A model generated the notes under the pieces. The model had not been told where the DNA came from and did no database searches. It saw only the letters and a list, made by a program, of their open reading frames with translations. 5,954 nucleotides of DNA from JAYEHL01 sp041653935 (GTDB taxonomy: Bacteria > Chloroflexota > Dehalococcoidia > E44-bin15), in the NCBI GenBank assembly GCA_041653935.1, contig JBAZEO010000132.1, positions 1 through 5,954 on the forward strand, given 5' to 3'. Shown one piece after another: positions 1-4,563 of this stretch. How positions within the stretch are numbered: the stretch's first letter is position 1; every line of letters starts with the position of its first letter. The translations under genes and the position numbers were made by a program.

Positions 1-122
1 GCCAGCCGCGCCGGTGTTTGGATACAACAAAGGCTAAAAAGTTATTCGGTTGGGAAGCAACGACGCCTTTGCGGGAAGGGTTACAGAAAACAATTGAATG
101 GTATTATAGCCGGGGGCATTGA
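1..122 (+). CDS. NAD-dependent epimerase/dehydratase, C-terminal end (partial)
   Basis: Only the last 39 codons lie in the window, read from base 3 to a TGA at 120-122; the 5' part is cut off by the window edge. The visible residues start QPRRCLDTTKAKKLFGW and continue through TPLREGLQKTIEWY. This is the typical C-terminal signature of extended short-chain dehydrogenase/reductase sugar epimerases (the GDP-fucose synthase, UDP-glucose 4-epimerase and dTDP-glucose dehydratase group): a Q-P-R-R-x-L-D substrate-lobe motif, an (A)K-x-L-F-G-W segment, and a final amphipathic helix ending in IEWY. Such enzymes interconvert nucleotide sugars in the cytoplasm using a bound NAD(P). The nucleotide-binding Rossmann half and the catalytic Tyr-Lys pair are outside the window, so the substrate cannot be named. 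The stop overlaps the portal start (TGATG), which suggests co-transcription and translational coupling with the head operon. The superfamily call is secure; the exact activity is not. Confidence 0.88.
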   Translation, partial: QPRRCLDTTKAKKLFGWEATTPLREGLQKTIEWYYSRGH

Positions 123-1783
123 TGGCTAAAAATATATTTTCTCGCGTGTGGCGAGCCGTTAAAGAAAATCGGTCCACTACGAGCAATCCGTCCCGGTGGT
201 TCATCGACTGGATTCACGGCGGGCAAGATAATTATACGGGTGTATCTGTAACTGAGGATTCCGCGCTCAAATATACGCCATTCTGGGCGGCCGTGCGCAT
301 TATATCGGGCAGTTTAAGCACTTTGCCGCTTATAACATACAAGAAAACGGATGACGGCAAGGAGCGGGCCGACAAACATCAGACGTATAAAATTCTGCAC
401 GATATATGCAACCCCTATATCGACCCAATGGTAATGATCGAGACGCGGCAGGCGCACGCTCTAGTATGGGGTAATGGCTATTGCGAGATACAGCGAGACG
501 GGGCCGGAAGGGCGATTGCCCTATGGCCGCTATCCCCGGACAGAACGCACCGCCGGGCAACCCCGGACGGCGTGCCATATTATGAGATATTGCTTCCCAA
601 CGGTGGCTATGCCTACCTGAACGACCGCAATGTTCTGCATATCAAGGGCTTGGGCTATGATGGAATGACGGGGTATAATGTCGTTGATTACCATAAGGAA
701 GCATTGGGCCTTGGTATTGCGGCAAAGCGGCAGGGGGCGAAACTATTCTCTAATGGGGCGATACCGGGCGGGGTGTTGGAACATCCGGGGAACCTGTCCC
801 CAGAGGCACAGGACCGATTGCGGGCGGCCATCGAAGGGCTACATAGCGGATTAGACAATGCCTATCGTATCGCCATTCTCGAAGAGGGCATGAAGTGGAA
901 CCAAACCACGATTGACCCGGAGAAGGCACAAAGTCTGGAAACGCAGAAATTCAGCGTGACTGATGTGGCCCGTATGTTTAACCTGCCGCCGCACATGCTG
1001 GCAGACCTGGACCGGGCGACCTTTAGCAATATCGAGCATCAGGCGTTGGAGTTTATCAACTACACGCTTAGTTACTGGGTTAAAAAGTGGGAGCATGAAT
1101 GCAATATCAAGTTATTCCAACCGAGCGAACAAGGCAACTACTTTGTTGAGTTCCTGCTGGATGCCTTTTTGCGCGGCGATACGCAGAGCCGCTACGCTGC
1201 TTATGCCGTGGGTCGTCAATGGGGCTGGCTGAGCGTAAACGACATTCGCAAGAAAGAAAATCTGAACGGTATCGGGCCTGAAGGCGATATTTATATTGAG
1301 CCGCTGAATATGAAACCGGCGGGAAGCGAATCGCCGGTTAATCCGCCAGCAAAGCCTGATGATAAGATTAAAGATGACGAACCAGAGGAGGACGCCCGCA
1401 CCAAGGCCCTGCGTAAGGCGTTAGCGGATGGATGCGGCCAGATATTCAGGCGAGAGCGGAACGCTATCGGCGTAGCCGTCAAGCAACCTGATAAATGCTA
1501 CGATTATCTAACCAAGTTTTATAACGAGTCTGACCGATTCGTTACAAAAGTTATGCGGACACCTGTAGAATTGGCGGCCGCCAATGCCGGTAAAGGTAAA
1601 GGCCCGCAGGTAGATGATTACCTGCGAGATTTGTGTTCGAACATGAACTCCCGCGTCGTCGTATTGAATACGCCTACGGGGAAATTATCTACCGTTTTAC
1701 CGACTATCGACAAGACGAACGAATGGACAAATCGAATTATTAACGATTGGGGGCAATATGCCGACGGAAACAAAGCCAACTAA
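122..1783 (+). CDS. Phage portal protein, HK97 gp3-like, with C-terminal extension
   Basis: This is a 553-residue protein. The portal forms the dodecameric ring at the capsid vertex through which DNA is packaged and to which the tail connector attaches. Family features (HK97-type portal) are visible in order: an early YTPFWAAVRIISGSLSTLP helix, HALVWGNGYCEI near residue 115, NVLHIKGLGYDGMTGYN near 170-185, the AIPGGVLEHPG segment near 215, and FSVTDVARMFNLPPHML followed by FSNIEHQALEFINYTL, the wing and stem core. The usual portal domain ends near residue 395. A charged, proline-rich linker (about 397-430) leads to a helical C-terminal domain of about 120 residues containing FRRERNAI and LTKFYNESDRFV, so the protein is longer than the roughly 400-residue family norm. 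ATG 122 is preferred over TTG 119: it overlaps the epimerase stop and lies 5 bases after a G run at 112-116. The 3' end overlaps the protease gene by 26 bases. Confidence 0.95.
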   Translation: MAKNIFSRVWRAVKENRSTTSNPSRWFIDWIHGGQDNYTGVSVTEDSALKYTPFWAAVRIISGSLSTLPLITYKKTDDGKERADKHQTYKILHDICNPYIDPMVMIETRQAHALVWGNGYCEIQRDGAGRAIALWPLSPDRTHRRATPDGVPYYEILLPNGGYAYLNDRNVLHIKGLGYDGMTGYNVVDYHKEALGLGIAAKRQGAKLFSNGAIPGGVLEHPGNLSPEAQDRLRAAIEGLHSGLDNAYRIAILEEGMKWNQTTIDPEKAQSLETQKFSVTDVARMFNLPPHMLADLDRATFSNIEHQALEFINYTLSYWVKKWEHECNIKLFQPSEQGNYFVEFLLDAFLRGDTQSRYAAYAVGRQWGWLSVNDIRKKENLNGIGPEGDIYIEPLNMKPAGSESPVNPPAKPDDKIKDDEPEEDARTKALRKALADGCGQIFRRERNAIGVAVKQPDKCYDYLTKFYNESDRFVTKVMRTPVELAAANAGKGKGPQVDDYLRDLCSNMNSRVVVLNTPTGKLSTVLPTIDKTNEWTNRIINDWGQYADGNKAN

Positions 1784-2441
1784 TATTGAAGTACGTATTT
1801 TGGACCCGGAAAGCGTGGAAATGCGCATTGAGGGTACGGATAGCCCGAAACTGGTAGGCTATGCCGCAAAGTTTAACCGGGATAGCGTTGATTTGGGCGG
1901 ATTTATAGAACGCATCGCGCCCGGCGCATTCAAGAATGCCATTGCCAACAGTGATGTTCGATGTCTTGCCAATCACGATCCGAATCTGGTTTTGGGCCGC
2001 AATACCAACGGTACGTTGCGACTGGTCGAAAATAAGACCGGATTAAAGTTTGATGTTGACCTGCCTAACACAACTACCGGCCGGGATTGGGCGGAAAGCG
2101 TTAAACGCGGTGACGTAAGCGGATGTTCTTTTGCGTTCACTACCAAGACGGATCGATGGACATATCCTAGCGACGGTCCGGCGCTAAGAGATATATTAGA
2201 GGTAGAAAAACTTTTCGATGTCGGACCTGTCACATACCCGGCGTATCCCGACACTTCCGTTGCTATGCGTTCTTTGGATAAGGCAAAGAGCCTTGTTCCT
2301 GCTGTCGCGGAAAAGGTCGAGGAAAAAGCCGAACCTGTAAAACAATTAACCGCTGATGAAGAATTCGAGTTAAAACAACAGCGGAAACGTAATTATTTAC
2401 GCGCCGGGCGCATTGTCGCCCGTTGTCGCAAACAAGCTTAA
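1758..2441 (+). CDS. HK97-type prohead protease (peptidase family S78)
   Basis: This is a 227-residue maturation protease, expected to be packaged inside the procapsid, to cleave the capsid delta region and then to degrade itself. The family pattern is complete: KLVGYAAKFN (31-40), an ERIAPGAF segment (51-58), LANHDPNLVLGR (70-81) with the probable catalytic His73, NGTLRL (84-89), a DLP-T segment (101-105), then KRGDVSGCSFAF (116-127) with the probable nucleophile Ser124, and FDVGPVTYPAYPDTSV (153-168). The position often occupied by Ser or another polar residue in the D-V-x-P-V-T motif is Gly156 here. After about residue 172 comes a charged, probably helical tail rich in Lys, Glu and Arg. 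The start at 1758 lies inside the portal gene, 4 bases after a G run (1749-1753), suggesting translational coupling; Met22 (1821) is an in-frame alternative but would trim the N-terminal strand. It is followed directly by the capsid leader. Confidence 0.94.
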   Translation: MPTETKPTNIEVRILDPESVEMRIEGTDSPKLVGYAAKFNRDSVDLGGFIERIAPGAFKNAIANSDVRCLANHDPNLVLGRNTNGTLRLVENKTGLKFDVDLPNTTTGRDWAESVKRGDVSGCSFAFTTKTDRWTYPSDGPALRDILEVEKLFDVGPVTYPAYPDTSVAMRSLDKAKSLVPAVAEKVEEKAEPVKQLTADEEFELKQQRKRNYLRAGRIVARCRKQA

Positions 2442-2473
2442 TGGCCCTATCGCCCATTGTGCCGCGTCCATAG
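2441..2473 (+). CDS. Possible 10-codon leader peptide (speculative)
   Basis: The protease stop TAA overlaps an ATG (TAATG, 2439-2443) that opens a frame of ten codons, MALSPIVPRP, before TAG at 2471-2473. The stop falls in the loop of the first leader hairpin. Stop-start overlaps of this kind support reinitiation, so ribosomes finishing the protease could translate into the structured region and disturb it. The peptide has no recognisable feature, and the overlap may be chance. It is recorded because it bears on how the leader might work, not as a confident gene. Confidence 0.15.
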   Translation: MALSPIVPRP

Positions 2474-2526
2474 ACCGGGTAAGCAATGGGGGGAACGTAA
2501 CCGCGTCCAACGACCGGGGGATTTAC
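2453..2526 (+). promoter_or_regulatory. Structured leader of the capsid gene: two bulged hairpins
   Basis: The 117 bases between protease and capsid genes contain two hairpins with the same stem, read by eye. Hairpin 1 (2462-2478) pairs CCG-[C bulge]-GTC with GACCGG around loop CATA. Hairpin 2 (2501-2517) has the identical stem and bulge with loop CAAC. Hairpin 1 is also enclosed by a 7-base-pair outer stem, CCCATTG (2453-2459) with CAATGGG (2484-2490). Hairpin 2 can be flanked by a weaker GTAA/TTAC pairing (2497-2500 with 2523-2526). There is no T run after either hairpin, so these do not look like terminators. Their place just before the capsid ribosome binding site suggests a cis-acting RNA controlling capsid mRNA stability or translation, possibly a protein-binding site; this role is inferred. 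It matches no RNA family I can name. Confidence 0.5.
2462..2518 (+). repeat. Pair of 18-base direct repeats in the capsid leader
   Basis: Copy 1 (2462-2479) and copy 2 (2501-2518) agree at 16 of 18 bases with a 39-base period. The consensus is CCGCGTCCA, two variable bases, then GACCGGG. The two mismatches are adjacent and fall in the hairpin loop described for the leader. Sequence after the copies does not match, so this is not a longer tandem duplication. Confidence 0.8.
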
Positions 2527-2547
2527 ACATAGTTTTAATTTAACGTT

Positions 2548-2552
2548 GGAGA
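2548..2552 (+). promoter_or_regulatory. Ribosome binding site of the capsid gene
   Basis: GGAGA lies 6 bases before the capsid ATG at 2559, within an AT-rich stretch (from about 2529) that should be unpaired. It is a better Shine-Dalgarno match than the G runs preceding the portal and protease starts, in keeping with the high output needed for the major capsid protein. Confidence 0.8.
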
Positions 2553-2558
2553 AACAAT

Positions 2559-3926
2559 ATGGACCCGTTTGAACCTAAAACAGTAGCCGTGTTGCGTGAA
2601 CAGGCTGCCCAAGAGGCGCAGGCTGCGCGTGACATTCAGGACAAGGCCGATGCAGAGGGGCGTAGCTGCACGACCGAAGAGGACGAGAAAATTAACGCCC
2701 ATTTAACTACCGCTGACCGTTGTGAGCGCGACGCCAAGCGCAAAGAGCGGCTGGAGGCCGCCGAGGCGCGGCTTAATGCTCCGCAGGATACGGCGGTCAA
2801 GCTGACCACACAGGACAAGCCCGACATTAAGATTACGACCGAGCGCGGCGTAGCTCCTATGGGCTATCACGCCGCGTCGTTGCGGGCGTTTCGCGGCCCT
2901 AATGCCGACGCCAATGCTTATCGTACTGGTAAGTGGATGTTGGCCAGCCTGCTTAATAACGCCGAGGCGCGACAGTGGTGTCGAGACCATAATATCGAAT
3001 TGCGCGTGCAGACCGAAGGCGTCAACCCCGCCGGCGGGTTTATCGTTCCCGCTCCAATGGAGCAGTCGATCATCGACCTGCGCGAAGAGTACGGTGTTTT
3101 CCGTCGTGAGGCCCGCGTATTGCCCATGTCAAGCGATAGTTTGCTTATCCCGCGTCGTGCGGGCGGCGTGACGGCCTATTTCGTGGGCGAAACCGGTTCC
3201 ATTACGGAATCAGATAAAACCTGGAATCAGGTCGAACTTGTCGCTAAGAAACTAGGTGCGTTGACTCGTATCAGTACCGACCTTTCCGAGGACGCCATTA
3301 TTAACGTAGCCGATGATTTGGCTAGCGAAATGGCGTATGCGTTTGCGGCCCAAGAGGACGCCTGCGGTATCGACGGCGACGGCACTTCCACCTATGGCGG
3401 CATGATTGGCTTGCGTACCAAGATGAACGATGGCGACCACGACGGCTCGTACTTTGACGGTACGGCCAATGATAACTGGTCGGAAATTACCGCCGCGCAG
3501 TTGGCGGCCTGCATGGGAATGCTTCCCCGTTATGCTATCAATGGTGCTAAGTGGTATTGTAGTCAAGCGGCCAAGGCCGGTACGTTTGACCGATTGGCTC
3601 TGGCGGCCGGTGGGAACAATGTCATTAACATTGCCGCTGGCGCACAGCCTGCCTATGCCGGATTCCCGATTGTGGTCACTTCGGCCATGCCGTCTGTTGA
3701 TGCGGCTGCGGCCTTGGACGGCTTAATCGGTATCATCTTCGGCAACCTGCGGCTGTCCACCACGCTGGGCGACCGGCGCGGGATTACCGTTAAGGTAAGC
3801 ACGGAACGCTACCTTGAGTACGATCAGATTGGTATTCAGGCGACGGAACGGTTTTGTATCGTTAACCATGACATTGGTACAGATACGGCGGCCGGTCCTG
3901 TTGTTGGTATGCGTCTCCAGACGTGA
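2559..3926 (+). CDS. Major capsid protein, HK97 fold, with N-terminal delta region
   Basis: This 455-residue protein is the shell subunit. Residues 1 to about 95 are highly charged and helical (MDPFEPKTVAVLREQAAQEA onward, with many E, K, R and A residues), matching the delta/scaffold region that HK97-like phages cleave with their own protease, which is encoded just upstream. The mature part shows family landmarks: GVNPAGGFIVP (154-164), the N-arm/E-loop region around LREEYGVFRREARVLPM, a V-G-E-x-G-x-I-T segment, VELVAKKLGALTRISTDLSEDA on the spine helix side, AAQEDACGIDGDG with the GDG turn at 273-275, YGGMIGL, and a late G-x-P-I-V-V-T-S-A-M-P segment of the A-domain. It is moderately longer than the 385 residues of HK97 gp5. 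The exact cleavage site, and whether covalent cross-linking residues exist, cannot be read reliably. The start is fixed by GGAGA and by the delta region. A hairpin terminator follows 24 bases after the stop. Confidence 0.95.
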   Translation: MDPFEPKTVAVLREQAAQEAQAARDIQDKADAEGRSCTTEEDEKINAHLTTADRCERDAKRKERLEAAEARLNAPQDTAVKLTTQDKPDIKITTERGVAPMGYHAASLRAFRGPNADANAYRTGKWMLASLLNNAEARQWCRDHNIELRVQTEGVNPAGGFIVPAPMEQSIIDLREEYGVFRREARVLPMSSDSLLIPRRAGGVTAYFVGETGSITESDKTWNQVELVAKKLGALTRISTDLSEDAIINVADDLASEMAYAFAAQEDACGIDGDGTSTYGGMIGLRTKMNDGDHDGSYFDGTANDNWSEITAAQLAACMGMLPRYAINGAKWYCSQAAKAGTFDRLALAAGGNNVINIAAGAQPAYAGFPIVVTSAMPSVDAAAALDGLIGIIFGNLRLSTTLGDRRGITVKVSTERYLEYDQIGIQATERFCIVNHDIGTDTAAGPVVGMRLQT

Positions 3927-3950
3927 TGCGTGTTGTTTTTTTGTTTTCAT

Positions 3951-3985
3951 GGGCGGGTTTGCGCCCGCCCTTACTTTTACTTTTC
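3951..3985 (+). terminator. Intrinsic terminator or attenuator after the capsid gene
   Basis: GGGCGGG (3951-3957) and CCCGCCC (3964-3970) form a perfect 7-base-pair GC stem around the loop TTTGCG, followed by a T-rich tract interrupted by A and C (TTACTTTTACTTTT). The tract is imperfect, so partial read-through into the small downstream gene is likely, giving an excess of capsid message over later messages. On the opposite strand no T run follows the stem, so it would act only in the + direction. Confidence 0.78.
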
Positions 3986-3991
3986 AAGGAG
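3986..3991 (+). promoter_or_regulatory. Ribosome binding site that sets the start at 4001
   Basis: AAGGAG lies 9 bases before ATG 4001 and immediately after the terminator T-rich tract. It favours 4001 over the in-frame upstream ATG codons at 3923 and 3926, which would translate the terminator hairpin and lie at the capsid stop codon. Confidence 0.85.
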
Positions 3992-4000
3992 TTTAATAAT

Positions 4001-4489
4001 ATGGTTCCTAAATTATATGCAAAATTGATGACAACCAGCATCGACGATACGGCTTGCACCGTATCTACGCTGGCGGCTGGGGTTGCCGCATTTGGCATTG
4101 TTGATACCAAAGGGTATGACTTTGCCTGCGTACTCTATCCCGGCTATGCGGCCACGGCGGCCGACACGCCCGACCAGATACAAATAGGGCACGATGACAC
4201 TGTTGCCACAGCGTTTACGGATTCAACCGCTTTAACGCAGTTCACCGGTGGGACGGCAGTGGCCACGAACGTTGGATTTGTCCGCCGCGCGCAATCAAGT
4301 ACGCTGCCCAACATGAATCAGTTCAACGTGGATTTGCGCGGGCTGAAGCGCTATCTGACGATTGCGTTTGAGTGCGATTGTACTCATGCCGGTATGCCTA
4401 TTGCCGTACTGGGGAAGAAAGACGAATGGGTCGAACCTTCTTCGGTGGCGACTACAAGCGTGGGTATGCGGAACTTCGTTTCTGGTTGA
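4001..4489 (+). CDS. Small phage structural protein, probable head decoration protein
   Basis: This is a 162-residue protein directly after the capsid gene, the usual place of a decoration (capsid-stabilising) protein in HK97-like phages. Visible features are a short N-terminal segment, an alanine-, threonine- and valine-rich beta-type body with VDTKGYDFACVLYPG (about 34-48), and a FNVDLRGLKRYLTIAFE segment (about 108-124). The pattern of a G-Y/F-D strand followed later by V-D-L-R-G-x-K-R-Y-L resembles a widespread group of small phage proteins found beside major capsid genes and predicted to be beta-rich. I recall the pattern but cannot name a family with certainty. No signal peptide, membrane segment or enzyme motif is seen. 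It stands between two terminator-like hairpins with its own strong Shine-Dalgarno, so its dosage is probably set separately. It could instead be another minor virion protein. Confidence 0.62.
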   Translation: MVPKLYAKLMTTSIDDTACTVSTLAAGVAAFGIVDTKGYDFACVLYPGYAATAADTPDQIQIGHDDTVATAFTDSTALTQFTGGTAVATNVGFVRRAQSSTLPNMNQFNVDLRGLKRYLTIAFECDCTHAGMPIAVLGKKDEWVEPSSVATTSVGMRNFVSG

Positions 4490-4506
4490 TTTTTCATATC
4501 TTGGTT

Positions 4507-4544
4507 GGGGTGGGGCTATTCCGGCTCCACCCCGGCTTCTTTTT
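4507..4544 (+). terminator. Intrinsic terminator after the small structural gene
   Basis: GGGGTGGGGCT (4507-4517) pairs with GGCTCCACCCC (4523-4533): 11 pairs, two of them G-T wobbles, around the loop ATTCC. A short spacer (GGC) and TTCTTTTT (4537-4544) follow. The stem starts 17 bases after the stop codon at 4487-4489. It separates the virion structural genes from the methyltransferase-glycosyltransferase gene, which must depend on read-through or on a promoter I cannot see. Confidence 0.78.
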
Positions 4545-4550
4545 AGCGAA

Positions 4551-4555
4551 AGGGA
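4551..4555 (+). promoter_or_regulatory. Ribosome binding site of the methyltransferase-glycosyltransferase gene
   Basis: AGGGA lies 8 bases before ATG 4564. Another ATG at 4557 is too close to this site and opens a different frame that stops at 4676 with no recognisable product, so 4564 is the supported start. Confidence 0.65.
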
Positions 4556-4563
4556 AATGAACG

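Noticed and set aside
1571..1584. Perfect 14-base palindrome TTGGCGGCCGCCAA
   Set aside because: It lies inside the portal frame, where it encodes an ordinary Leu-Ala-Ala-Ala-Asn run. GCC/GCG alanine codons produce such palindromes easily, and no second copy or associated element is seen.
1973..2254. Minus-strand open frames opposite the protease and other genes
   Set aside because: They lie opposite well-supported + strand genes, have no family motifs and show low-complexity translations; they are frame shadows.
2462..2518. Direct repeats as a start of a CRISPR array or a phage attachment site
   Set aside because: Only two copies with a 21-base gap and loop-localised differences; no further repeats and no integrase nearby. 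The hairpin explanation fits better.
2522..2550. Possible promoter before the capsid gene, starting at TTTACA
   Set aside because: No acceptable -10 hexamer lies at the right distance; the AT-rich stretch is better explained as an unstructured ribosome binding region.
3923..4000. N-terminal extension of the small structural protein from ATG 3923 or 3926, giving a hydrophobic lead (MRVVFLFSWAGLRPPLLLLF)
   Set aside because: It looks like a signal peptide, but it is a translation of the terminator hairpin and T-rich tract. A strong AAGGAG sits properly before ATG 4001. The overlap with the capsid stop (TGATG) leaves a small chance of reinitiation only.
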